DNA of 64,000 nt from Saccoglossus kowalevskii (GCF_000003605.2 NW_003106602.1:342778-406777), one strand, 5' to 3'; counted from the first letter of the stretch, positions 1 to 13,136 are shown. The notes: generated by a model not told the origin, from the letters alone. Numbers and translations are program-made.

Positions 1-717
1 GATCAGATACTAAAACGTCATAGCTTTGAAAAGTACCCGGATGTTAAATATGTTCGTTCGTTATTTTTGTTTGTTGTTCTTTCTAGTATTTATTTACTAT
101 TATTATTATTATTTTGTGTGTATGTGTGGATATGGACTTATTAGTCTGAAATAAATAGTATATTATTATTCCCCCTCCATGAATGGCCTCCATGGTGTTT
201 AATTGTAAGCATTTCAAATGCCTAACAAAATCACAGGTATACAGTTTAGAATATACGCAACTATGATTTAAAGTCGCATTGAGGTTCCCTTTAATTATTC
301 ACTAGGTTTTAATTTCGCTATTACCTAAGTAAAATTTGCTAAATTAAATCCATGTGAACATGTAGAATAACAATAGAATTCATTATTTTAAAAAAAACTT
401 ATAAATCGAACTAGTGAAAATAAATGGTTTTACAGTACACGCAATTTGTGATCCCAAGCAATCAAAAAATGCTGAGAAATACAATGAAATAAAAAAAAAT
501 GTTGGTGTACATGTGAATATTTCACAATACAATGAAACCTGCCTAAAGTGATCATTGTACAATCTAAAACGACGTCACAAGTGATGATTTTTGCAGTCAC
601 TTCTTTACATTGTGTGTTTGTATAAAAGATCTCTACATCCATATACTTTTTTAAAATTTTAACCGGTTTATTCCAGTTCAGCGTATGTCAGGTTTCACTG
701 TACATGTGGTGTCTTAC
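1..717. other. Left edge: RIOX1 intron or downstream sequence, no exon seen
   Basis: I see no further RIOX1 exon here, although the protein must continue after the exon ending at 718. The rest of the JmjC domain therefore lies to the left of the window. The stretch is AT-rich. A fragment of a dispersed repeat lies at about 300-395 and resembles part of the copy at 47941-48117. Confidence 0.6.
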
Positions 718-3700
718 CTGATAATAATCCCACACCACTGAAGGATATGCACGTCCCTCAGGATTGTGGGTTTCTCGTTTACCATCAGTGTAAGAAGTAA
801 CATCAATATTTCGTGTGAATTCCAATTCATTCTGTGATTCAAACAATAAACCATTACTGACACAAAATTTTTGCAGAAAAGATTTTTTTGTACGAAGTTT
901 ATTTTCAATGATTTTTGGAGAGTTGAATGTAAAATATAGGAAAAAAGGTATATTTGCTGGATTTTATTTTAAATAAATCACCCCTTCAGCAAAAATACTG
1001 AAAAATAATGTATTTTACAGTATATGTTTCAACTTACTTCTCTGATAATCTGATCCATTTCATCCGTACTAAACCATCCATCATTGTATGACGCCATGTG
1101 TCGTTTCACCAATAATGGTTTCTTTTCCCATAAATTACTTTCGATATGAATAAAATTGATTAGAATAAAATAGGAGCTAATCTATTGAAGGAAATAATAA
1201 TTTTCCAAAAAATTGTTGGCGAAACATTTTTCTGTAATTGCTTTAATTTTCCTCCTTGTCTTATTCTTCATGTACTATAGATGGTGACTTACCTGAAAAA
1301 GTTTTTTGGTTTTACTGGATTTATCATCCATTCGAAGAGTTTCTCAGCTTCAATAGAACTATCCTCAAACTGGACTTCTTGCGAAAGAAACTGTGACGGC
1401 GTGATGATGTTCTTATTCCCTGACGATGATGAAGACGAAGCGGATGAAGAATAATCCTCTTCTTTGGAACCCTGTAAAGTTGGTTAAAGGCATCCTGATT
1501 ACTGTAAAATTATTCATTTTCATGCGCATTTAATTTCACTATTTTGATGTTTTGGGTCATACAGATGACAAACTTTGCAGGTAAACAATGAGTTCTATTG
1601 TTATTTTACTTGTTCGTATGTATTTAATCTAGAAAATTTTACCTATCCGTGAATAATTAATGCATTTACTGTTTTAAAAGTTATGAAGCTTTGGGAATCC
1701 CAATATCATATAATACAATTCCATATCAATCTTACTCGTAAAACCATTGCAACTCTTAGAGGAAGTAAGCACAAAATACTGCTATATAAATGCACCAGCT
1801 TCCCATTTCTTCCTGGCAGAGAGATGTAACCATGGCAACTCAGTAACTTCTTTTTGTTAAACCTGAATGATAACCCATTTTACCACGATGTTTCACCAAG
1901 CAAGACATGGATATTTTCCAAATCAGTTTTTGTTTTTATTGTTTTTTCACACATAAACTGTTGTAGAAATACTGTTGCAATCAGAAATGAAGAGAATCAA
2001 TTACTTTTTTATCACTGCTAACTTTTCTCTTCTTTCTTGGTCTGTCACTTTCTTCATTCTCATCTTTCTTGTTTTCTTTCTCTTTCCTGTCCTTATTTTC
2101 TCTGATACTAGCTTTCCTTGTTACACCTTACAATTAATAACATCACATAAGTTATAATGAAAAGAAACCAAAATAAATCTGCACTACAACCAAAGATAAT
2201 TCAGTCTGTGATGTAACAGACACTAATATGTGGACATCGTCTGTTTTTTCACATTCATTTCGGCCTCAGTAGGCATTAACCTTTTCACCACCAGACATTT
2301 CTGGAAATGAACCCTAATTTTGAAGCCAATAAACAAAAAACGGGACTATTTTGTGAATTTGTGATGAGAAGGGGCAACTGGTGGTGAAAAGGTTAGTTTA
2401 AAATAGTTACTGCATTCAGACTACTTCCATTAACATTAGCCAAAACATACATGTAGATATCAGTAATGGTTGATTCAACGCAGCAAGTGTTTACATATAG
2501 CTTACACAAAACAGTGTCTGTACATAGAACATACACAATAGCATATGAATGACGATGTTACTGCTGTTTATGTTGTATTTGGCTGAATTTACATTTGAGG
2601 TCATTTACATCTCCAAAACTGATTAAAAAAATTGATATGCATAAACTCCTTTATGACTTGTCTTTAGACCAAATTTAAACAAAATCTGGAACTACAAAAA
2701 TGCTTGATTTTAATGAATTTTTAACATTAAAACAACTGCAATTCGACCATTTTGAATAAATCTGCATATCTGCAACAAGATGTACATGTATAAAGTTTGA
2801 ACATGATTGGTCAGGGCATGTCAGAGATGCATGTATAGTTGTGGAACCAAATTTGCGAATGGTTGACTCACAGTCCCTCTATCTGATAAAGGCACTGTGG
2901 TTGACTATTTTAAATCTGATCTGAAAAACAAACAGAAGTGCATCAGGCCTCATACTGTCCAATGTTTGTACCAAATGAAACATCCTTACATGAGAACGAA
3001 CATTTTCACATGAGAGAGATCTAGTTCTGGAATGACAGAAATGCTCGTTTTTCATGAATTTTTAGCAAAAAAATGGCCATACAAAACCAATGAGCGTGCA
3101 TATGTTTCCCAAGATGCATAATGTATACATGCATATGGAGTTTGAATGTAATTTGTCCAATATGTCTGAAACACATGTGTATATGCACACACACATGCAT
3201 GGTTGCACAAAGCTTAAAACACATTTTTTGGACAAGAAATCTAAATGGAAGCCAGATGGGTTATGAATAAAATCAGATAATTGAATAACCCATCATGAGG
3301 AATATCAATACCAAGTTTGAACATAATCAGCCCAGGCATGAATAAAAATTAACTGATGACATGTTGATTTTCTTTTTACAACAATTGTCGCCAGCATTTC
3401 AAAGTTCTACTAAATGAAACATGTGCTTACCTACAGGAGTCCTAGAGGGCGTACTGGGTTTATGATCCTTCTTTCGCTGAGGAGATGCAGTGTTCAGACT
3501 TGAGATAGGTGTTGTTGCACTGTCAGGCAAGCATGATGGTCTGTCTTTCGGTTTCTTTCGCAAGGATTGACGAATTCTCTTAGTGATGGCTTTCTGTGTT
3601 TTTTTGTCTAACGGTGGGCGTCCATCTGATTGTTTTGTATCACCATTCGTATTAGCAATGTTTTGCTGAGCAGAGAGAAAATATTTTAGACAATCAAATT

Positions 3701-4499
3701 TAATAAATACGCCTCAATAAATCAATGATGTATAATCTGAAAAATGTCATGGTTGTCCACGGTTACAGTGATTTTAACAGTTCATAGAGGTGTATGCGCT
3801 TATGTAAATGATGGAGGTGCATCTACGGTCAGTAAACAATATGGTAAATGTTTTGTTTTCTGTTTTGACAAAACAAACCAAACTTTAATGATTGCATTGA
3901 AAAACATCATTCAATAAACATTAAACACATATCTTGTTGTTGTGGTATTAATTATTCTTAAAAAAAATAACTATAACTCTAATTCTAACCTTGCCCGCCA
4001 GTGCCCTTCACCTATTATAATTGTATATGCTCCTCTTCGGGACAAACTAGGAAGCTGGAGTGTTAGGGTTAGGGTTTAGGTTATGGGCCTCAAGGAAGTC
4101 TTTTCATAATATTAAAAAAAAAAAAAAAAAAAAAATAGGAAAATGTACTTTTCTAAATGTAAGCAATAAATATATTCTATATACATACATGTATTGGTGG
4201 TGTAGATTAAATATTCATGCACGCCATCAACAATTTTGCAACTCAAATATAGCTTACGTTTACAACACACATTTAAATGCAAGTGTGTGTACCATGGTCA
4301 TGGTCACATTCACAATGTATAGCGATATGAACCGCTATACACGAGACATAAAATCGTCCTATGGTATATATACCATGGACGCAACACATGGTTGGTCTAT
4401 TTCTATGGCACGTTACACATTGCTTTACTCCAATCTTACCTTGCTTTTGGTTTTGAATACAGAAAATGCAGATAGTTTTTTACTTTCCCGGAGACTCAT
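718..4499 (-). CDS. RIOX1: RIOX1/NO66-type JmjC ribosomal oxygenase, N-terminal part
   Basis: The family consists of nuclear and nucleolar Fe(II)/2-oxoglutarate oxygenases that hydroxylate ribosomal protein uL2; histone demethylation has also been reported. Coding exons on the minus strand are 4499-4440, 3665-3431, 2126-2005, 1471-1293, 1137-1038 and 831-718, with splice phases 0, 1, 0, 2, 0 that all match. The start is [12 protein letters not shown]. Exons 2 and 3 are lysine- and arginine-rich, and exon 3 ends with an SV40-like nuclear signal, RPRKKRKV. Exon 4 has an acidic/serine run and then [15 protein letters not shown]. Exon 5 has [12 protein letters not shown]. Exon 6 has [20 protein letters not shown], close to the NO66 signature. 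The iron-binding HxD...H residues lie beyond the left edge, so activity cannot be judged. RIOX2 is the alternative, but exon 6 favours RIOX1. Confidence 0.85.
860..1022. repeat. MITE-like repeat, family 'tttattttcgc', copy 1 (5' truncated)
   Basis: This stretch lies in the RIOX1 intron between 831 and 1038. It matches the fuller copy at 5271-5474 along most of its length, including shared internal blocks such as gttgaatgtaaaatata and aaaaaaggtatatt, and it ends in tgtattttacagta. The left terminal repeat is missing. Confidence 0.7.
1500..1672 (+). repeat. MITE-like repeat, family 'actgtaaaattattca', copy 1
   Basis: The element lies in a RIOX1 intron. It starts with actgtaaaattattcattt, and its right end, read in reverse complement, starts with acagtaaatgcattaattat, so the ends form an imperfect inverted repeat. 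The internal block aacaatgagttctattgtt recurs in reverse orientation near 48030 and in diverged form near 375. Confidence 0.65.
2277..2395. mobile_element. 119-bp MITE with perfect 18-bp terminal inverted repeats
   Basis: The left end taaccttttcaccaccag (2277-2294) is the exact reverse complement of the right end ctggtggtgaaaaggtta (2378-2395). If the outermost TA on each side is the target duplication, this is a Tc1/mariner-type MITE; that assignment is inference. It has no coding capacity and lies in a RIOX1 intron. Confidence 0.8.
2580..3350. repeat. Diverged internal repeats around 'aagtttgaacat'
   Basis: Three similar blocks (about 2793-2822, 3135-3165 and 3318-3345) share the pattern aagtttgaacatgattggtc...ggcatg with variable flanks. 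They look like old copies of one repeat unit inside a RIOX1 intron. The boundaries are uncertain. Confidence 0.4.
4055..4082 (+). repeat. Short interstitial telomere-like TTAGGG tract
   Basis: The sequence gttagggttagggtttagg holds two exact and one imperfect TTAGGG-type units in RIOX1 intron 1. A weakly complementary tract, aactctaattctaacc, lies at about 3975-3990, so the two could form a foldback. A poly(A) run follows at about 4112-4134. Confidence 0.6.
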
Positions 4500-4730
4500 A
4501 TTTGAACCAATTCGATCAATTCCGCAGTGTATGTAGTGAAGTTGATTGACCGCTAAAACTAAAGCACGCCTGAAAATTGAATGGATGCGGTCAGAGTTCA
4601 CAGTTAATCACAATGCGCATGTGCAAAGGGACATTCCAAAATGGCTGACTTTCCCTGTATCGCAGTCGGTCTTGTCTTCGATATTGTTGAATAATTCCGT
4701 CCTTGTTTCGTTTATCGAAGTTATCTGTAA
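4500..4730. promoter_or_regulatory. Divergent RIOX1/FSIP1 promoter with NRF1-like and YY1-like sites
   Basis: The RIOX1 start codon at 4499 reads left and FSIP1 reads right. Between them lie TGCGCATGTGCA (4614-4625), close to the NRF1 consensus YGCGCAYGCGCR, and ccaaaatggctgac (4636-4649), close to a YY1 site. There is no TATA box. A good splice donor, gtaagtat, at 4727 suggests a noncoding first exon of FSIP1 ending at 4726; a uORF of a few codons would start at 4641. Site calls are by eye and start sites are inferred. Confidence 0.5.
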
Positions 4731-5270
4731 GTATTTATCACAAATGTGTCCTTCGATTTACATATAGTATGTTGTCAGTTATTTTCTAAATAAGCCAAAT
4801 GGCGACGTACGTCATGTGTTTCCAGGTCAAAAGTTCAGCGTCGTTGGTTGTTATGGTATTTTGAAGTCGGTCTGTAACTATACATTTAACATAAATCTTA
4901 TATTTTAATTTTGAACATAAATTTGGCCTCATAGACGCTGTATTCTAACCATTAGCGTGTATCATTTTGTCAAATTTATATTAATTCTTTCCCCAGACCA
5001 TTGGAAATTTGAGTTTATTAGATTAGCTTTCAAAATTCCGTTGTAGATTGGATTATATAATGTAAATAATTGCAAATAATTGTTAAGTAAAATATAACGA
5101 TGTGTTGCCAGTCAAGAGATTATATTCATGACCATATCATGTTCTAACTATCTCAAACACAAGTACCGGTATATACAAAATCCACACCACAGTCCCTCCA
5201 TAGGGAAAATACAATACACTATATTGGCTCATACATATTAATATATGGCTGAAACAGATGTAGGACTAGT

Positions 5271-5474
5271 ATACTGTGAAATACTTTATTTTAGCTAGGA
5301 TTAATTTTCGCAGAAAAGACTTTTTTGGTGTTTCGTATGGAATTTATTTTCACTGATTTTTGACAAGTTGAATGTAAAATATAAGAAAAAAGGTATATTC
5401 ACTGGATTTTATTTTCACTCATTCATTCTTTCAGCGAAAATAAGTTCCAAGCGAAAATAAAGTGTTTTACAATA
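5271..5474. mobile_element. MITE-like element, family 'tttattttcgc', fullest copy
   Basis: The left end tactgtgaaatactttatttt and the right end, reverse complement tattgtaaaacactttattt, form imperfect inverted repeats of about 24 bp around a 160-bp AT-rich core. The core contains further direct and inverted gcgaaaataa motifs. There is no coding capacity. Related copies lie at 860-1022 and about 18418-18490. Confidence 0.7.
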
Positions 5475-6084
5475 GGTCGTCCTGGCTATTATAGACTGTC
5501 AGGGTAATAAAATCATGTGATGCCCCCAACCACAGCTCTGAACTGTAAATTTTTGGATGCTAGAAATTTTTTTCATTGGTAAAGACAAAATTTCATAAAA
5601 ATCACCAACACTCCGTGTCATAGGACATCAGAGACATTTTTACTGCTACAAAATATCACAATTTTCAATGACTCACAAAATAAAAGCAGGTTCAGTATTC
5701 AATTTTCAGAGTCCAAACAGAAACCAGGTTGGTAACTATGTTAATTAATTGCAGTACTGTTTTTGAGCAACAAATTAATTAGCTTTAATTAATTAAATTT
5801 ATTTAACTCATGATGTTAAAATAATTAAAGTTTTTTATGTTGATCAAGAAATATTTATTTGATGCGTTAAGCATAAAACATTTTCTGAATGCCGCCATCT
5901 TGGATAAAATATATACATATCATTGGTATAAACAGTCAAAATGAAACAAACTGTATGAAATAACAGATGTTTAAAAGTAGCAATCCACGTACTGTGTATA
6001 AAACAGGTAGATTAATTTAGTAAACTGACTAAAATTGGTGTTCAACCAATAGACTATACCAGCTGATTATTCATTTTCTGCTAT

Positions 6085-6175
6085 CCGTGGATGCTTTCAG
6101 ACTGCAATTTGTTAAAGTAATATGATAATTTATTATAAATATAAAAAAATAGACTGAATAAAACATTTCAACTAC
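6085..6175 (+). repeat. Dispersed repeat C, copy 1
   Basis: The block ggatgctttcagactgcaat through agactgaataaaacattt recurs at about 8309-8400 in the same orientation with moderate divergence. Both copies lie in FSIP1 introns. No terminal repeats were recognised. Confidence 0.65.
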
Positions 6176-7641
6176 ATTGTGTCACAAATTTTTTTCTTCA
6201 TGTTTGAAACTCTATCTTTATTATTTTGCAATTTTTGTAATTTTACTGTATGCAAGTGTTTTCATTCATGTTTCAAGTGATCAGTCACCGGTCAGAGTAC
6301 AAATAACACTTAGGTCACAGATATAGCATTTTATCAACATTATAAATAAATCATGATTCTATTATTTGTCAAAAATCTATATTATTTCTCTTTATTAGAC
6401 TTTACAGTGTTTTTGTTATTGCTGTATACTGTACTCAACAACTGAATTTGAATATTTAGCTAATTATTATTATTGGTTTGCAGTGAGCACCCATTTCTAA
6501 TATTTTTTTTCTATATCTCTGATATAAGCCACTTCCTTATAAATTTATAGAGCAATTTTCAACATATGTTGTCACTCAAATATGGAACATTACTTCCTAG
6601 GCTAGTTGTATTGATTGAGCTTGTCCCAAAGCAAGATTCAATACTTTATTGCTTGATGGTAACACATGCATACCTTGCAAACACTATAACTACTGATTTT
6701 GGTTCATGGTTCATTTCACTATGTATATTAGAGTTTACCAAATAATATAACTTTATAGATTATGTTCATTTATTTTTTTTCTACTTGTTGAATTTAAATA
6801 CTGTCCTTGAAATGACTGTGTTTTATCTTGAAAACATTCTTATCAATAATTATATACAAAAACATAGTCAAAATCTTAACCAAACATAACTTGCTTAGAA
6901 TCAAACAAAATATAGATTTAAATGAACTTGGAAACAAATTTATTATAGCGTTTCGAAATATGAAAATGAAACTTATATACAAACTAATGGTATGAGCACA
7001 GTGAACATTAATTGACTTATTCCAAATCTTTATGCCAATTTTGTGAAATTCACTTACAACACTTCTAATTTATTTGTATTGAATAATAACTAAAATTAAG
7101 CCATGGCAGCATCCCCTTCATCTTTAAGCATGAAACTATGCCATTGACGACAAGAATGATTGTGGTTCAAAAAATGTCACTGTCTACTTGAATTGAAGCT
7201 GTTGGTCACCTTTGACCTATGCACTGGATAAGCTTTAAGTCTTGATAAATCACCTGACAAAGTAAAAGTAAAGCTTTTCCCTCAAAATTTAATGTTAAAT
7301 ATCACACACATTCTCTATTTTGTTATCATCAGACACTAGAATATAGACTCAGAATGAGGAATGATATAAATTATGTGACCCTGTATTTTTTTTTCAGAGA
7401 GGGTGCTTTCTAGAGAATTGACTTACAATAATATTGGAAATTAAAATTTTACAGATTTACAGCTTGTTTTAGTCCCACATCTGTAATTATTTATACATAA
7501 TTTAAATAATACAAAAATAGTATTCATACTTTAATTTACAGCATTATTATTCTGCTTCCGTGTTATAAACTCAGTGATCACTCTCCTAAAAATGAAAATA
7601 AATTTGTCCATTCTTTTCACAGAATTTTTAATGCAACAAAT

Positions 7642-10600
7642 ATGAATATTGAACGTGGCAGTTTGGATGACATCACCAGACCTGCTAGTAGTGACAGACC
7701 TAGAACTGGCAGCAGACCTAGCAGTAGAGTATCACTTAGCAGTGTAACATCAACAAGTAGACCACCACAAAGACTAACCACACCAACACTACTAGAATTA
7801 CTGCCACCTGAAGACATTTCACAACAGGTTAGTCTTGTTTTTTGGATAATATTTACTTCACAGACTGTTATTTCATGAGAAATTTTTAAATAACAACTTG
7901 ATTGTTGACCCAGAAAATATGCTAAATTATTTATTTATTATATAACTAGAAAACTAATACTGACTCAATGTTATAAATTTAATGATTTATTGAATAAAAA
8001 AAATAACTGTTGGAATGTTAACAGTGCCATACTCCTAACGGAAAACAAGTTGGCTGTGGTAACCTTTGAACTGTCTAGAAAGTTATTGGATATATACTGG
8101 TACATTTACACGTACTCCTTTTCCAAATACTGTTTCTCGGTTTCTTTGATTTTTTTTTTTGTTGCCATGCCAAATACAAACTCTAGCACATAGACAAATG
8201 TTTGCTGTTTGCCTGATACACATGATGCAAGCGTCAAGCCATAACCAAGTACTTTCTCTGTAAACGAGCTTCTTCTATTCTATTAACACACCACTTGCTG
8301 ATGCAGATGTGGAGGCTTTCAGACCATGATTTGTCAAATTAATGTGATAATTTATTATACTTGTAAAAAATATGAAAAATAGACTGAATAAAACATTTGG
8401 GTACTCTAACCAGTTCAAAGGCTGAATTATATTAAACTTCTTTCTTGTGTGATACTAATAAAATTATTCACCAGAAAAAATGTTGAATTCTATCCAGATA
8501 TTGTTACTCTCATAAAATGTATAGTATACTACATTGTACATCGTTCACTTTTACTGCAATCAAAGTTCACTAAGCGTTGTATTCTGACCTTGTATTCCCC
8601 TTCTAAGTAAAGGAACTTATCCTTGTTTAGTAGCTGTTTTGTAATTTATGCCTGCGTTTATTGCTGTTTTACCTATACATTCCAACTTTGTCATAGTTAC
8701 CAGCAATAAACCGTAATAAATTACTTGGTTTATAGCTATAAGTATGCCAACGACTTGCAATTGTGCATTGTTCACTGGTAGGTGTTAGTCATAACTGGTT
8801 GGGTGTTGTCTGAGACAGGTACGTGGTGTCAGCTCTGATCTTGACTATCAAGGTTTTTCCTTCATTTTCCTATTGTTTGTTCTCATGTTGGTTTGTATGA
8901 TAACATTATATCACAAGTTTTGGTTTTATTGAAGCAAATTTAAAATGCTGGTTTTTATGGACACACACATATTAACTACACCTGTGTGGTGGGCGCCATT
9001 TTCTTTACATTTTTTTCAATCATTTGGAACATATAAAGAGCCTGAAAACTGCCCATTGATTCTATATGTTCAGTTGGTATCACACACAGAGTAGTAATGA
9101 GTGTTTCTAAACATATTTACCCATGGGAAATAATTCAGTACTCATTTTCTGACCTTTTTTAGGAACATGACCTGGAGGTGGTTGAATACCAGAGTTCAGA
9201 TAGTGAAGACGAAGGTGTACAGAGGAAGAGTAGAAACATCACAGACTCTTACAAGCAGTTGTTGTATACAAGTAAGTTTCCTTTGACTTTGACTGGTATC
9301 TTGTGTTCTTTCTTTGTAGTTTGAAATACAAAGTAATAGTTGTTCACTCCCCGGTGTTGAAAGCACAAAGAGATTTTTAAAGTTTATTTGTGTCTCACTT
9401 TGAATACCATTAAACCTGCAAGTTCTCTTAAACTCTAGATGACTTCAACATCGGTGATGAGAATGCACCACCACAATCTGATTCCACTAGAACAAAGCCG
9501 ACATCAGAACAAAGCAAAGAAGAAGATGAAGATGACAGAATACAGGACCCTAAACTGCGGGCTGCCATTAAAAAAATGAAAAAACTTGATAAGATATTAG
9601 CTCAGAAAATCAAGCGAGAAAAAGAAGTGAAAAGGCAAAGAATACGACTGCAGAGACAGCTTCAAGAAGAACTGGAGAGGGCAAAGCCAGAAGGACGAGA
9701 CGAACTGAAAGAGGTGAAAGAGAACACTCTCAGGTTTTTGGCATTAGCTCCGCCTCCCTCGCATAACGAAGGTTAGTTGAAAGGTTTTATTTTTCATTCT
9801 TGGTTCTCTAATGAAACTTGTCATAACATGCGTCATAAACATAAAATATGTTTACAACTGTGGATTCACAAGAAAGCCTAACTTTCATTTTGTTGAGTGT
9901 AATGCTGATTAAGCTGAGTATTTCATTATCACAGTTATCTCATAAAAAAACATTTAATGTACATGTTTTGTATCGGTATATGTTATATCATAGTAAAACA
10001 TGTGTAAATTGTGATGCATGTTGAGTATGATAGGGTCCCAACCTTTTTTTCTTATTGTTAATTAGTAGGATATATAATGGGAATTTCCAGTCTTTTCAAA
10101 AATATAGACTATGTATGAAATACGTCAAATTTGTCAAATATGTTTTGTATCGGTATATGTTATATCATAGTAAAACATGTGTAAATTGTGATGCATGTTG
10201 AGTATGATAGGGTCCCAACCTTTTTTTCTTATTGTTAATTAGTAGGATATATAATGGGAATTTTCAGTCTTTTCAAAAATATAGACTATGTATGAAATAT
10301 GTCAAATTTGTCAAATATGTTTTGTATCGGTATATGTTATATCATAGTAAAACATGTGTAAATTGTGATGCATGTTGAGTATGATAGGGTCCCAACCTTT
10401 TTTTTTCTTATTGTTAATTAGTAGGATATATAATGGGAATTTTCAGTCTTTTCAAAAATATAGACTATGTATGAAATATGTCAAATTTGTCAAATATGTT
10501 TTGTATCGGTATATGTTATATCATAGTAAAACATGTGTAAATTGTGATGCATGTTGAGTATGATAGGGTCCCAACCTTTTTTTCTTATTGTTAAATAGTA

Positions 10601-13073
10601 GGATATATAATGGGAATTTTCAGTCTTTTCAAAAATATAGACTATGTATGAAATATGTCAAATTTCTCCTGAAGTTGTTTGTTAGCTCGATAAAGTCTTC
10701 CATCTTTTGACTCTGCTGTCTCCTGAACTGGCTGCAATCAAAAGAGATAAATTAGTTGTGTATTGTTTTATTTTGCGGATAAAATACTTTAATACCATGT
10801 GGTCTATCACTTTTATTTTACATTTTCCACAGTAACATGTTTCTCTGTGTACCGTAGAAATTAAAAGAAAATCTGTTATGCAATCTATAATGTACTTGTT
10901 CGCTGTTTCATTTTTGCTCATTTTTATTCTATCAAAATTTGGGAAATTCAAGCTTAGCTTTTGCCAGGAGGCTGTATCATATCATTGTAGTTTCACCTAT
11001 ACAAGGGTGGGGGTGCCGGGAACAGTAATTTGACTTTCTCTCTGTGAATTTGAGACAGACAGAAAGTTGATTTACTGCATTTCTGTCACCTCTCTAGTAT
11101 ACTGTGTATTTCATGCATCCATTTCACGTCTTGAACATGCACAAAATTGACATATTCATTTTATACAGAGATGCATATAACTGCTTTTTTTTTAAAAAAA
11201 AAAAGCATCATGGTCATTGCAAATAATTACAGATATCAACATTTATCAAAAACCATTCACAAGCTTTTCATTCTCAAGTACAAAAAATGTATTCATGAAA
11301 ATAGTGATCACACTGAAAAGAAAAAATCATGCTTCCATGCATTGCATCATGTAGCAAACTGCCTGAACAAGCAGTCTGATCTTGAAGTGCTGTCATCAAC
11401 AGTTTATGGGTATGATTTAGGGACAAGGCTTGCATTTTACACATGCTTACCCATAAATAGCAATCTCTACCAACTGTAACCAAGTTTCAGAATTATTTCT
11501 GCAGTCAACGAACAAGTCAGATGCGTGTACAGTTTTAACCAGGATCCACAGAACTCACCAACACCAGGCACGACAAGTTGACCTTTTACCCTTGAACATT
11601 TCATGGTCAGAAAGTCAACTTGCCGTTTGCCTGTTGTGCATGGTACAGTCATCATAAAGGAAGCATTATTTTGTTCCACCATGTTCACAAACAAAGGAAT
11701 ATTGAGCTTGTGGTTATTGGTAATATTGATATGGTGTAATATCTAAGTAACATTTAAATACGTATGTAATCATAAGATGGTGTCTTTTTATAAATACAGG
11801 CAAAAATGATCCACAAAAAAAGTGATCCACAGTGTGAGATTTTATTTTAACAATTATCAATAGCTGGGAAATTTTCAAATTACATCTTTGTATGTGTTAT
11901 ACATAATGTACCAATACACACATATATTTTTGTAATTTGCAATTTTCCTTGCCGTATAAAATAAAATATCATACTGTAACACTATTCAGTCGACTGTCTA
12001 CCAGCACCAGGTCAGGCAATCTTGCCTTTTCTCCGTGATGTGACATGCAGGACAGAAAGTAGGCTTGCCTGTACCTGTTGTATTGGATTACCAATCGCTA
12101 TTCATATTATGTTAAACATGCACATTTGATGTTAATGAGGGTCTAAAGAGAGCAAGAATTGTATTAATGGGATTGGGGTGGGTGTGTCTATCCGCAAGGT
12201 TAACTGCTGAAAGTAATTATTACTGCAGGTCATGATCAGAAATTACACATGTATCATACGTCTCTGTGTTGCTAGTTATTGAAAATATTTTTAATCACCT
12301 TTGCAGACATTAAAAAAAAAAGATAATCAATTTGAGAAAATCTGTAGTTCTATGTGATGATTATGCACTTTCATTGTCTGTATACAGGTATGTTTGATAT
12401 TAGTACTATAAAGGAAACTAACTATATGCATAACTATATATAAACTGTAGGTGTTGGCTTAGATGATGAGTCACCTCCAGTGACTCCAGTATTTGCAACA
12501 CAGCCACATTTAGATGATATGGTGAATGGCAATATTACTGATAGATCCAGAACAACTAATGCATCTGAGGATACCACTACAAGCGCAGGTGAGCTATAAT
12601 TTGAATCTTTCTACTGAATTCTTTTGTCTGTTTAAATCTATTTGTGTTTAGTCTGGCTGATCTACCATGCCTGGTTGTATTGTTTGGTGTCTTCAAATTT
12701 TATCTTAAAATAATTTCCATATTCGATTATGGTTATCAGCTCGGCTGTCTTGATATTATTTGACTGTCCATCTAACCCCAAGAATTGATTTGTAATGCAA
12801 CATATTATCCTAATTTACTGTGTGCCAAATTTTGTGTTTCAACACTCATTTTCTCATTACACAGGGGGTTCCCAGACGTCTAATGCCAGTACAAACAGAG
12901 GAACTGAAACCACCAAGAAATCAGCAGGAAAGAGTGGCAGAGGCAGTAGAAAAAAACCAACAAGTAAAACAGATTCTGGACTGCAAAATAAAGATGATTT
13001 CATACAGCGGAATATTCAGGTAAGATCTTAGATGTAAAGTCATTTTTGATATCTTGCTGTGTGCTTGAGTATT

Positions 13074-13136
<63 letters not shown>

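Larger units (their letters stand above)
4731..7622. other. FSIP1 intron 1, AT-rich with dispersed repeats
   Basis: I see no coding exon here. The stretch holds MITE-like copies at 5271-5474 and 6085-6175 and otherwise low-complexity AT-rich sequence. It lies between the proposed leader exon and the first coding exon, which starts after ttcttttcacag at 7623. Confidence 0.55.

Noticed and set aside
4060-4536. 158-codon plus-strand frame
   Set aside because: It runs through telomere-like repeats and poly(A) and overlaps RIOX1 exon 1 in antisense.
9772-12450. Additional FSIP1 exons in the large intron
   Set aside because: The phase 1 junction 9771/12451 joins cleanly, and no candidate exon in this interval is bounded by good sites in a compatible phase.
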